Of a DNA stretch of 64,000 nucleotides, positions 18,395 through 26,614 are shown one piece after another (position 1 is the stretch's first letter; every line of letters begins with the position of its first letter). The notes under the pieces were generated by a model. That model was not told the origin of the DNA and searched no databases. It saw nothing but the letters and a program-made list of their open reading frames with translations. This DNA comes from Halobacteriales archaeon QH_7_66_36 (lineage in GTDB: Archaea > Halobacteriota > Halobacteria > Halobacteriales > Haloarculaceae). The stretch spans positions 241,671-305,670 of the forward strand of contig PXQV01000012.1 of assembly GCA_003021175.1 (NCBI GenBank), written 5' to 3'. Made by a program: the position numbers and the translations under genes.

Positions 18395-19354
18395 TCAAGG
18401 GTGATACAACACGTCTTCGAGGCGACCGCTCGCGAATCCGACGATTGTCTCGATGCGGGCCTTCTGGAGGTTCCGGTCCGAGTAGTAGGCCCCCAGTTCT
18501 TGGAGCGTCTGCTCACTCCCCGGGAAGTCGTAGGTGTCGACTGCGAGCCGGCCCTCCGGACATCGGGTCGTCGCCACGACCGGAACATCCGCCTCGCTGA
18601 GTGCATCCAGCGGGTCGACAGTCTTCGGCGGGACGTGGCCCGCGCCCGTCGCGGCCAGTACGACCGCCGTACAGGCCGCTGGATCGGGTATCTGAGAGGG
18701 GTGCATGTCGGCGGTGACCGTCAGCGCTGCGACATCGTTGGTGAGCGCGTCTGGATCGAGGTCAACTGCGGCGGTCCTGTCTGTCTGCATCTGCCAGCGG
18801 ATGGTGCTCTCGTCTCGGATCGCCAGCGGGCCGAACTCCGGCGACCGGAAAGTATCGAGATTCATCGAGTTCGTCTTCGTCACGTGACGGGCGGCGTGAA
18901 TCCGGTCGTTGAACGCGACGAGCGTGCCGCGATCGCGGGCCCCCTCACTTTCGGCCGTTCTGACCGCAGTCAAGAGGTTCGCGGGGCCGTCCGGACTTGC
19001 CATCAACGGGGTCCGCATTGCCCCGGTGAACACGACGGGCGTCTCGCCGTCGTAGCACCGGTCAACGAAGTACGCCGACTCTTCGAGCACGTCTGTTCCC
19101 TGCGTGACGACGACCCCCTCGATCTCCGCCGTTCGGTCGAGCTCCTTGACGAGTTTGGCAAGGTCGTACATCTGTTCGACCGTGAAGTGGGCACTGGGAA
19201 CGTTCGAGAAGTCCTCCGTTGCGAGCTTCGTCCCGTCGTTGAGTCCCGGGACGCTCGCGATCAGGTCGTCGCCGGTTAGTTCCGGACTGGCGTCGCCGCC
19301 GGAGTCCTCTGTCGATGCGATCGTACCGCCGGTCGAGATGACAGCGATTGTCAC
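18395..19354 (-). CDS. L-asparaginase/amidase of the asparaginase I/II family
   Basis: 319 residues from a GTG start (19352-19354). The nucleophile motif STGGTIAST has Thr11. The second active-site motif VVTQGTDVLEE has Thr87-Asp88. The HAARHVTKTN and DTFRSPEFGPLA segments follow as in the family. The position of the bacterial type II catalytic Lys (in the helix after NLLTAV) appears to be Glu here, so substrate preference may differ from asparagine. It lies opposite to and between the ABC operon and the hydantoinase gene. Deamidation of a pathway intermediate is possible, and plain asparagine use is the default. Confidence 0.85.
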   Translation of the reverse strand: MTIAVISTGGTIASTEDSGGDASPELTGDDLIASVPGLNDGTKLATEDFSNVPSAHFTVEQMYDLAKLVKELDRTAEIEGVVVTQGTDVLEESAYFVDRCYDGETPVVFTGAMRTPLMASPDGPANLLTAVRTAESEGARDRGTLVAFNDRIHAARHVTKTNSMNLDTFRSPEFGPLAIRDESTIRWQMQTDRTAAVDLDPDALTNDVAALTVTADMHPSQIPDPAACTAVVLAATGAGHVPPKTVDPLDALSEADVPVVATTRCPEGRLAVDTYDFPGSEQTLQELGAYYSDRNLQKARIETIVGFASGRLEDVLYHP

Positions 19355-19516
19355 GCCTATGGATCACATGCGAACAGCTAATAATTTCCGATCACGAAAT
19401 TGAATCCGCGTCTAGCCGGAACATAGAATGCATATTCGAGAAAATGATAGCTAATCCCTCACTGAAAGTATATTCTGTAGAAAAGTTATACAAGCATGGG
19501 GATAAAATAGGGTGGT

Positions 19517-20875
19517 ATGCCGTACGACACCGCGATAACGGGCGGGACAATAGTGACAGCTGATGAGCGGTTCGAGGGGACAGTCGCGATCGAGGATGGA
19601 AAGATTGCTGCGCTCTTCGAACCCGGACAGGTGGTCGACGCCGACCGAATCGTCGACGCGTCGGGCAGGCACGTCCTTCCCGGGGGCGTCGACCCGCACG
19701 TTCACATGATGGATCCAGGCGACACGGAACGGGAGGACTTCCCGACTGGAACGGGGGCCGCGGCCGCAGGCGGGATCACCACCGTGGGCGAGCACCATAG
19801 GACGGATCCGACCGTGCTGACCGCGGAGATTCTGACTGACAAACGGGACTACCTCGCCGACCGAGCGCGAGTGGATTACGGTCTGCTTGCCGGCGGCCAC
19901 CCCGACAACGTCGACGAGATAGAAGATCTCGAAGCGGAGGGGACGCTCGCCTATAAGAGCTTCACGTGCGAGGTCCATGGAGTACCCGCGCTGCAGAGCG
20001 CCGACATGCATGCGCTCTACGAGGAGATCGACCGCGTCGACGGGATCAGCATGGTCCATCCGGAGGACGAACTGATGCTGAACGCCAACGAGGAGCGGCT
20101 CCGGGCCGAGGGGCAGACAGACGGTAGTCTCATTCCAGAGTGGCGCTCGAAGGAGGCCGAACAGGTTGCTGTCAGCACGACACTTCAGATCGCCAAACAA
20201 ACCGGCGTCCCCTTCTGGTTCGCCCACCTGAGCCATCCCGAGCTGATCGACCAGGTGAACTGGTACAAGCAGCAGGGCGTCGAGGTCTACGCCGAGAGCT
20301 GTCCGCACTATTTCTACCTGACACGGGAGGATGTCGCGGAGGACGCGCCCTACACGATGTTCACGCCACCGGCGCGAGAGGAATCCGATCGGAAGGAACT
20401 GTGGGAACGTCTCGACGCGGGCGAGATCGACATGATCAACGCCGATCACGCCCCGTCCACCAGAGCACAGAAAGCTGCGGGCGAGGACAATGTCTTTGAC
20501 GCGCCGTTCGGCATCCCCGGCGTCGAGACGGTCCTCCCGCTGTTGCTCAACGGCGTCGCGGACGGGAAGGTCTCGCTCGAACGCGTCGTTGAGGTGTTCG
20601 CGACCAACCCCGCAGAGATTCTCGACCTTTATCCGCGGAAGGGGAGCCTCCAAGTCGGCGCCGACGCCGACCTCACGGTGGTCGATCTCGACCGTGAGCG
20701 GACGCTGCGCGACGAGGACATCGTGGCGAAGTGCGGGTGGACGCCGTTCGACGGGTTGACGATTACCGGTGACGTGGACACAACGCTCGTCCGCGGCGAA
20801 CCTGTCTATCAGGACGGAGACGTAGTGGGCGACCCCGGGTACGGCGAGTTCGTCCGGCGGGGTGAGAACGGATGA
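19517..20875 (+). CDS. Cyclic amidohydrolase (dihydropyrimidinase/hydantoinase/allantoinase family)
   Basis: 452 residues. All binuclear metal ligands are present: His61 and His63 (DPHVHMMD), carbamylated Lys147 (LAYKSF), His181 (SMVHPED), His237 (FAHLSH) and Asp310 (NADHAPS). The enzyme should open a cyclic ureide such as hydantoin, dihydropyrimidine or allantoin to the N-carbamoyl acid. The product would suit the isochorismatase-like amidohydrolase of the same island. It overlaps the next gene by 4 bp (ATGA). The 160-bp upstream gap is AT-rich and holds the promoter. Confidence 0.9.
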   Translation: MPYDTAITGGTIVTADERFEGTVAIEDGKIAALFEPGQVVDADRIVDASGRHVLPGGVDPHVHMMDPGDTEREDFPTGTGAAAAGGITTVGEHHRTDPTVLTAEILTDKRDYLADRARVDYGLLAGGHPDNVDEIEDLEAEGTLAYKSFTCEVHGVPALQSADMHALYEEIDRVDGISMVHPEDELMLNANEERLRAEGQTDGSLIPEWRSKEAEQVAVSTTLQIAKQTGVPFWFAHLSHPELIDQVNWYKQQGVEVYAESCPHYFYLTREDVAEDAPYTMFTPPAREESDRKELWERLDAGEIDMINADHAPSTRAQKAAGEDNVFDAPFGIPGVETVLPLLLNGVADGKVSLERVVEVFATNPAEILDLYPRKGSLQVGADADLTVVDLDRERTLRDEDIVAKCGWTPFDGLTITGDVDTTLVRGEPVYQDGDVVGDPGYGEFVRRGENG

Positions 20876-21813
20876 CGATCGACTTCGGCACGCACCTGTA
20901 CCCCGAGTCCGTCTACCCGTCTGTGATCAGGGATGGGCCGATGGGGGCACTGCTCGGACGACGGATGTCGGACCCTGCCCACGTCGAGTCGCTCTACGAG
21001 GCCGCCGGGATTGATCGGGCTGTCCTCTCCCAGCCGTTCTACATGGGCTCTTCGGACCTTGACGCGGTTCGCGAGGCGAACGACGCACTGCTCGACATCG
21101 TCCACGACTACGAGCGGTTCTACGGGTTGGCCGCGATCCCGGTGGCGGCCGGTGGCGAGGACGCGGCCGAGGAGTTCGAGCGGGCGCTTGCGCGCGGCTA
21201 TCACGGCGGTGCGGTCGAAACCAAGACCGACGGCGTCGAACTGACTGACGAAGCGCTCGAACCGGTCTACGAGGTCGCTGAACGTCACGACGCGCCGCTG
21301 CTGGTCCATCCAAAACTCGACGAGTCGCTCCATCCCGAGGCGCTCGACGACACGTACCTTCTCAACGCGATCTTCGGACGCGAAGCGGCGCTTTCCGAGA
21401 GCATTAGCAAGGTGATCCATGAGGGGACGCTGGACGACTACCCCGACCTGAACCTCGTGTTCCACCACCTCGGTGGGAACATCGCGAGTATGCTGGGTCG
21501 CGTCGCGCTCCAGCTCGACCCTGGCCGGTGGCCCGGTCAGGAAGCGGTCGTCGACTATGACGAGTTCAAGCGCTCTCTCGAAGAGCGGATCTACTTCGAC
21601 ACGGCTGGTTTCTTCGGGTACGAGCGTCCCCTCCATGCAACGTTTGAGGAACTCCCTGCCTCGCAGATTCTGTTCGGGACCGACTACCCTTTCGAGCCGC
21701 GCGAAGAGACTGAACTCGCCCGCCTCAACGAGGCAATCGGTAAGACAGTGTCACGGACCGATGCCCGACGCGTCCGCTCGGGGAACGCTCTCGATCTGCT
21801 CGTCGATCCCTGA
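20872..21813 (+). CDS. Amidohydrolase family 2 (PF04909) metal-dependent hydrolase
   Basis: 313 residues. The ACMSD-like pattern is visible: FGTHLYPE at the N-terminus in place of the usual HxH, LLVHPKL (His) in the middle, NLVFHHLGG (His) and LFGTDYPFEP (Asp) near the C-terminus. The first HxH pair is reduced to a single His (GTH), so metal binding may be altered. The family decarboxylates or hydrolyses small ring or acyl compounds. Translational coupling to the hydantoinase gene indicates a joint pathway, probably acting on the substrate or product of that ring opening. Confidence 0.82.
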   Translation: MTIDFGTHLYPESVYPSVIRDGPMGALLGRRMSDPAHVESLYEAAGIDRAVLSQPFYMGSSDLDAVREANDALLDIVHDYERFYGLAAIPVAAGGEDAAEEFERALARGYHGGAVETKTDGVELTDEALEPVYEVAERHDAPLLVHPKLDESLHPEALDDTYLLNAIFGREAALSESISKVIHEGTLDDYPDLNLVFHHLGGNIASMLGRVALQLDPGRWPGQEAVVDYDEFKRSLEERIYFDTAGFFGYERPLHATFEELPASQILFGTDYPFEPREETELARLNEAIGKTVSRTDARRVRSGNALDLLVDP

Positions 21814-21895
21814 GATGACTGTCCCCGTCTCCACGCGCTGTTCCCTGTTTCTTCCGTCTCTGTGGGCCCCGTGATCGTCGTCTCGACTTTACGGA

Positions 21896-22508
21896 AGTAC
21901 GAGGAGAAATCCCCGCCCTTCAGGGCGGGGATGAATCCAAATGCTACCCAACCGAAAGCTACAGTATCCCCGGCATCGTACTGTCGTACAAGCCAATCGC
22001 GTAAAGTTTCAATCGGAAGACTCGGGGCCGCTTCCCGCCGAAATGGACGGTTCCACGCCCGCCGACGGGGTAACAACCGCTCGGGGAGTACGTGGTTCCA
22101 GATTCGTTCGCCGTCCTCGCAGAACCCTTAATTCCGCTGGAATCAGGCGGTAACGCCTGTGTACGAGAGAGGGTGACGGCTCAATCAAAACACGCCCCGT
22201 TCGCGGTTGCACTTCGCCATCATCGGCGGAGTACGGTCGATGGCACGACCCGTGTCCGCCCGCGTTTCAACCGCTGGCGGTCGCCCGATATTCGAACACG
22301 CCGGTCTGCGTGGTATCTGATGCGGCACAAGTGGATACCGCGTCCATCTCGGACGCCGAACACACCTGACCCTCGGTTTGAGGGCCGACGTGTAGCGCAC
22401 GAACCCGGTACACTCCACGCGAGGAGTGGAAGTTGCCTTCGGGGAACTCGGGGCCGGCTCGATGTCCCACGAAGGAATCCTCGCCCTTCAGGGCGGGGAG
22501 GATGTCAA
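21896..22508 (-). mobile_element. Decayed IS1341-type (IS200/IS605 family) element with TnpB remnant
   Basis: Both ends carry the hairpins typical of haloarchaeal TnpB elements. On the minus strand the left end begins TTGACATCCTCCCC followed by a GC hairpin (plus 22480-22498). The right end has a perfect 9-bp-arm hairpin CCCCGCCCT/AGGGCGGGG at 21911-21930 followed by TTTCTCCTCG. Between them, minus-strand frames recall the C-terminus of TnpB and its 3' region (VVTPSAGVEPSISAGSGPES). No intact tnpB or tnpA remains in about 610 bp. The right end may still encode a guide-like omega RNA scaffold. Confidence 0.7.
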
Positions 22509-22663
22509 CGCTTGACTGCGTCGTACGGCACCGGAACGACCCCGTAGCGGCCGAAGTGCCGCTTGAGGAACGTCTCGATCCAGCCGAACGTCGGTCGCGC
22601 CGTCATCGCCGGCAGATACATCTCTTCAGTCCGATCGCGCGTCTCAGTTTGTGACTCACTCAT
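22505..22663 (-). CDS. Small ORF, possibly a gene truncated by the IS1341-type element
   Basis: 52 residues from the ATG at 22661-22663, beginning MSESQTETRDRTEEMYLPAM and ending VPYDAVKR. Codon use is haloarchaeal and a TTAAAG promoter-like stretch lies upstream on the minus strand. Its stop codon is formed inside the TTGAC at the element's left end, so the original gene may have been longer and cut by insertion. No family was recognised. It could also be a genuine microprotein. Confidence 0.45.
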   Translation of the reverse strand: MSESQTETRDRTEEMYLPAMTARPTFGWIETFLKRHFGRYGVVPVPYDAVKR

Positions 22664-22838
22664 AGCAATTACAGGTAGGTGCGTCAGGTGGATGAGCTAT
22701 CGGGGGTACATCTCCACGGCTTTAACTTCGTACTTCCCATGTCATGAGTTATCACCGGGTATTCTAAACGAATATTCGAAATAGCGCGATTTAGCAAACA
22801 TACGAGATGTTAACACGAGACACGAAAGTGGTGCATCT

Positions 22839-23178
22839 GTGGGGAACGCCGTGGCAAGTGACGGCCGAGCCCGAGAGTCACGGACGGCCACATCCCCCGT
22901 CGACGGGGAGGTACAGCTGTCGGTCCAGAATCTCGGGGGCATCTCCGAGGCGGACGTGGCGTTCTCGGCGGGCGTCACCCTGCTGTCGGGGCGGAACCCC
23001 TCGAACAAGTCGTCGCTGCTCCGGTCGCTGGCCGGCGTGTCGGGCGGGGCGACGCCGCCGCTCAAGCGTGACGCCGACGCGGGCGAGACCCTGCGCGGGA
23101 AACGCCGGGAGCGGAGCGACCTGACGGCGCGCATCCGAACGCCCCGCGACGCGGTCGAAGAGCTACAGGCAGAGCTCG
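22839..23178 (+). pseudogene. Remnant of an archaea-specific SMC-related ATPase gene
   Basis: From GTG 22839 the translation matches the N-terminus of haloarchaeal SMC-related proteins: VQLSVQNLGGISEADVAFS, then a Walker A-like SGRNPSNKSSLL near residue 50. It then jumps from DADAGETLRG to a coiled-coil fragment (RSDLTARIRTPRDAVEELQAELASVRS). The normal stretch between these parts, and several hundred residues after them, are missing. The open frame running on to 23303 is antisense to an rdfA-like remnant and not meaningful. An internal deletion is the simplest explanation. Confidence 0.65.
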
Positions 23179-23179
23179 C

Positions 23180-23420
23180 GTCGGTTCGCTCGCCGACGGT
23201 CACGTCGTCGGCCGTCAGTAGCCGGCGGAGATTCTCGGCCTCGCCGTCGACCGGCTCTACCCCGACCGCCCGCATCGCGGCCGTCAGCACCGCCCGATTG
23301 TAGAACGTCGTCAGCTCCCGAAGGCTCGTATCGTTCGCTCAACGCGTCGCCAGCCGCTCTCGATGTCGTCCGAGCCGCGTCGCTCCGCAACCCCGTCGAG
23401 TCTGCACGTCGCGTGCCGTC
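23180..23420 (-). pseudogene. Remnant of an rdfA-like gene
   Basis: On the minus strand a frame reads SLRELTTFYNRAVLTAAM, VEPVDGEAENLRRLL and TADDVTVGERTDA. This is the core pattern of haloarchaeal RdfA proteins, a family named for a rod-shape determinant and commonly found next to SMC-related genes. A TGA interrupts the frame just upstream of SLREL. The preceding piece (DGV, DDIESGWRR) is in another frame. The C-terminal half ends abruptly where the SMC remnant begins, so both genes were fused tail to tail by a deletion. No functional product is expected. Confidence 0.55.
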
Positions 23421-23572
23421 CTGATGGCATCGGTAGCCGTAGAACCGCCGGCGTCGGAACTACTCACCGAAATCCTCAGACCGCGTACGGATACTGTTAT
23501 CAAGGTCGGTGTCGAAGAGGACGACAGAAGGCCGGGCAGGGGACCGCGCCGACAGCCGGCTACGAGGCCACG

Positions 23573-24232
23573 ATGTCGATCACGGTGAAGCTCCACGTCA
23601 AGCACGAGCGACTCGCGTTAGTGCCGACGCTGCGACGACTCGGCGACGTGTACATCCGCGTCATCACGCACAGCGACACGGACCCGGACGCGAGCGTCTT
23701 TCCGTTTCTCATCGAACACGACGACCGGGCGGCCCTCGAAGCCGCGCTCGCCGAGGATCCCACCGTCCTGTCGTACGAGAGCGTCGACTGGACCGACGGC
23801 GTCGGGCTGTACTACATCGAGCACACGCCGGAGACGAAGCTCATCAGCCCCGTCGTCACGTCGGTCAACGGCTTCATGATGAAGACGGAGACGAAGGGGA
23901 TGGGCTGGCTCGTCCGGCTCCTGTTGCCGGACCGGCAGGCGCTCAACACGGTCTGGGAGTACGCGAACGACAACGACATCGCGCTGGACATCATCGAGAT
24001 ATACGGGAAGGGCGGCGACGTCGGCGAGCGGTCATACGGGCTGACAGACGAACAGCGCGTAGCGCTCACGACGGCGTATCGAGCGGGCTACTTCAACGAG
24101 CCGCGCGACATCTCGCTCAGCGAGGTGGCAGACGAGATGGGGCTGTCCTCGACGGCGATGAGCGGACGGCTCCGTCGGGGCGTCGGAAACCTCATCGCCG
24201 CGACGCTCGACGACACGGACGTCGACGAGTGA
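23573..24232 (+). CDS. HTH-10 (bacterio-opsin activator type) transcriptional regulator
   Basis: 219 residues from the ATG at 23573. The N-terminal sensor-like part (residues 1-155) starts MSITVKLHVKHERLALVP and contains a beta-rich FMMKTETKGMGWLVRLLLP block seen in this haloarchaeal family. The C-terminal HTH-10 domain runs from about LTDEQRVALTTAYRAGYF through ISLSEVADEMGLSSTAMSGRLRRG. Such proteins regulate varied haloarchaeal pathways. No clear operon partner exists: the rdfA/SMC debris lies upstream and a convergent glycosyltransferase gene downstream. Confidence 0.88.
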   Translation: MSITVKLHVKHERLALVPTLRRLGDVYIRVITHSDTDPDASVFPFLIEHDDRAALEAALAEDPTVLSYESVDWTDGVGLYYIEHTPETKLISPVVTSVNGFMMKTETKGMGWLVRLLLPDRQALNTVWEYANDNDIALDIIEIYGKGGDVGERSYGLTDEQRVALTTAYRAGYFNEPRDISLSEVADEMGLSSTAMSGRLRRGVGNLIAATLDDTDVDE

Positions 24233-24395
24233 GGCCCACTCCGATCCGCTCCGTCGTCGTGTCACCGGTCGGAGTGTCATTATGACCTTGGTGTAGTCGA
24301 AGCCGGACGCCGATGAGGCGCTGCCGGTTCGCGCTGAGTAGCCCCGGCGGACTACTGTAGAAAGGCTGGTCATCGTCGAACGGTGAAGTCCATAC

Positions 24396-25499
24396 TCACA
24401 GTCGCTCGGCGACGTGTTCACTGACGGCCGCCGCGAACCGCTCGCGGCTGAACCGGTCTCGCCGGAGCGAGGGTCGCTCGCTGTTCGCGATTGCCGCGTC
24501 GACGCAGTCGACGGCCCCGTCAATGTCGTCGAACAGTCGGTCTGCCCGTCCGTTCAGGATTTCCCGCTGTCCTCCGCTATCGGGCGCGAACGCGACCATT
24601 CCCGCCGCGACGTACTCCGCGACGGACATCCCGAAGTGCTCGTTGGGCTTGAGATTGAGCCCGTAGCGGTGCGTCCTCAGGAGTTCCATCAGCCGGTCGC
24701 GCTGGACATCACGTTCGAGCGACACGTACTGGCGCTCGGCAGCCAATTGGGTGATCCGGTCGACGTACCGACGGTACGCCCGCGGTGCCGACCCGACGAC
24801 GTGGAGATGGATGTCGCGACCACGCTCGCGGAGGCCGTCAAGGACGGCGAACGCCTCGTGGATTCGTTTGTCCGGGGCGATCCGCCCGACGACGACGATA
24901 CCGGCCTCCCGCTCGGACCAGAGGCGGCCGCCGTCGATCGGATCGACCGGAGGGTGGACGACGTCGGGACGGACGTCGTAAACTCGATCTACGACGTCGG
25001 CAGTCCACCCGGAGTTCGCAAGCAGCGTCGCGTCTCGAAGGTCTGCTTGATCGGGCCCCGCGAGGGCGCTCCACAGCGGGTTCAGTCGCCCTCCGTCGCC
25101 GGTCCGGCGCCGGTGGAACTGCGGGTAGTGAATGTACTGCACCGAGGGACCGGGGACGCGAACCTCGTTTGCGGTGCTCACTGTCAGGTCGAACGCCGCC
25201 GCGCACCGCCGGAACCATCGGTGTACGACGGTACTTCGCAGCGCGAGTTGCGGGCCGATCCACGGCGCAGCCTCGGCGAACGCCGTTGCGATCGTGTGCC
25301 CGCCCGGTACGGTCCGGGTCGCAAGCCCCCCGACATCGGCGCCGAAGCGCTCAGCCAGCGCCGCCGGGTCGGTCTCCGAGAGCGTGCACAGCGTGACGTC
25401 GTGGCCGTCGTCCAGCAGGGTCTCGCAGGTCGCCAGACAGACGGCGTCGGCGCCGCCTTGGAAGTCCAGTGTGTTGTGAAACACTGCGATCCGCGCCAT
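24396..25499 (-). CDS. Glycosyltransferase family 4
   Basis: 367 residues from the ATG at 25497-25499; an upstream in-frame start would add 13 atypical residues. The GT-B fold landmarks are an N-terminal FHNTLDFQGGADAV glycine loop, a central VVVGRIAPDKRIHEA donor-site strand, and a C-terminal NEHFGMSVAEYVAAG motif with the acidic residues of the EX7E region. It resembles enzymes that extend lipid-linked or protein-linked glycans using nucleotide sugars at the cytoplasmic membrane face. It lies 137 bp downstream of the AlkP/sulfatase-like gene on the same strand. Both are divergent from the pterin-linked operon, which suggests a role in decorating its product. Confidence 0.88.
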   Translation of the reverse strand: MARIAVFHNTLDFQGGADAVCLATCETLLDDGHDVTLCTLSETDPAALAERFGADVGGLATRTVPGGHTIATAFAEAAPWIGPQLALRSTVVHRWFRRCAAAFDLTVSTANEVRVPGPSVQYIHYPQFHRRRTGDGGRLNPLWSALAGPDQADLRDATLLANSGWTADVVDRVYDVRPDVVHPPVDPIDGGRLWSEREAGIVVVGRIAPDKRIHEAFAVLDGLRERGRDIHLHVVGSAPRAYRRYVDRITQLAAERQYVSLERDVQRDRLMELLRTHRYGLNLKPNEHFGMSVAEYVAAGMVAFAPDSGGQREILNGRADRLFDDIDGAVDCVDAAIANSERPSLRRDRFSRERFAAAVSEHVAERL

Positions 25500-25636
25500 A
25501 GGTGGAGTTCCGCCGGGCCGCGCATATACTGCCGGCAACCGGCAGCGATGGTGGTCTCGAACTAAGTCGTCTCGCCTCTTGATGATGTGTCGGCGCCGTG
25601 CTGTGACTCACCGGGAAAGAGTGCGACGACCCCGCG

Positions 25637-26512
25637 TCAGCGGTAGCCCAGCGCCGACAGTCGCTCCGTGTCGGTCTCAGTGCCGTACACGCTCGACACC
25701 GGGAGCGGCTCCGGTGGGTCGATCGTCGGGTCGTAGGTCTGTCGGGCGTCGCCGGTCGTCTCGACCCATGGGACAGTCAGAACCGCCGGCACGGGAGTGT
25801 GCATTGGGTGGCCGTACAGCCCCCACTCGCCGAAGAGGTTGCCGTGGTCGGCTGTGATCGCGACGGTCCCAGCGATGTCGGCGACGAGCGTCTCGACCGC
25901 CGCGAGCACATCCCGCAGCGTCGCCGCATAGGCGTCCCACACGCGCTCGGTCGACAGTTCGCCGCGGCGTAACATAACCCATGGGTTCGCCGCGTTGCTG
26001 TGGCTGCCGACCCGGGCCATCCCCTCGTCGCCGGCGATCGGGTCGGCCACGAACGGATGGTGAGGTTGCATGTAGTGGACGACCAGGCGATCGTGGTCGC
26101 CGGTCCGTGCGGTTGCGATTGCGCGGTCGGTCACCGCGTCAGCCGGGACTGTTCCGAGGTCGTCGTCCCAAGCGTACTTCCAGACTTCGTCCAAGACAGC
26201 GAAGTCGTCGGGGTCGAGGTAGCGGTCAGTCCAGGTGTTGCCCGTGACCATCGCCGTCGCGGCGGTCTCGGGATGCCCTTCGAACGTGTTTTCGAGCCAC
26301 TCCGATGAGCAACTGCCGACCGACCGCAGCGAGTCCACGTCCGCCCGCACGAAGCGGTCTGTCGCGTCGGCGACGCCGCGGAGGGCGTCGGCCCGGCAGG
26401 CGTCAAGGACGACCAGCGTGTCCCACTCGCGGTCGAGGACGTTCGTTCCGTAATTCAGTCGTCGACCGACCGCCTGCAGCGTCCGCAGATACGCGGTCCC
26501 GAAGCGCCCCAT
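25637..26512 (-). CDS. Alkaline phosphatase/sulfatase superfamily protein
   Basis: 291 residues. An early VLDACRADAL strand supplies the first metal Asp, SVGSCSSEWLENTF stands at the nucleophile position (no CxPxR formylglycine signature), and ITADHGNLFGEWGLYGHP supplies the second metal Asp-His pair. These are hallmarks of the haloarchaeal sulfatase-like branch of the AlkP superfamily. It has no signal peptide, so it probably acts in the cytoplasm as a phosphotransferase or phosphoesterase on a sugar or lipid head group rather than as a classical sulfatase. It shares a 102-bp divergent promoter region with the Gfo/Idh-AKR fusion gene. Confidence 0.78.
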   Translation of the reverse strand: MGRFGTAYLRTLQAVGRRLNYGTNVLDREWDTLVVLDACRADALRGVADATDRFVRADVDSLRSVGSCSSEWLENTFEGHPETAATAMVTGNTWTDRYLDPDDFAVLDEVWKYAWDDDLGTVPADAVTDRAIATARTGDHDRLVVHYMQPHHPFVADPIAGDEGMARVGSHSNAANPWVMLRRGELSTERVWDAYAATLRDVLAAVETLVADIAGTVAITADHGNLFGEWGLYGHPMHTPVPAVLTVPWVETTGDARQTYDPTIDPPEPLPVSSVYGTETDTERLSALGYR

Positions 26513-26614
26513 GCCGGGCTCCGGTGAAAGGTTCACGCCCGGGGGTCGGCGGTCGGGTGGCAAAACTCCACCGGCGAGCGAGCGTTTATGTTCGGCGTAA
26601 CACTGTAAGGAAGT

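Noticed and set aside
21911..21930. GC hairpin as an intrinsic terminator of the amidohydrolase gene
   Set aside because: No U-tract follows, and the same hairpin type marks both ends of the IS1341-like element.
22839..23303. Intact 154-codon gene
   Set aside because: Its N-terminus matches SMC-related proteins that are several times longer, and its last 40 codons are antisense to RdfA-like sequence.
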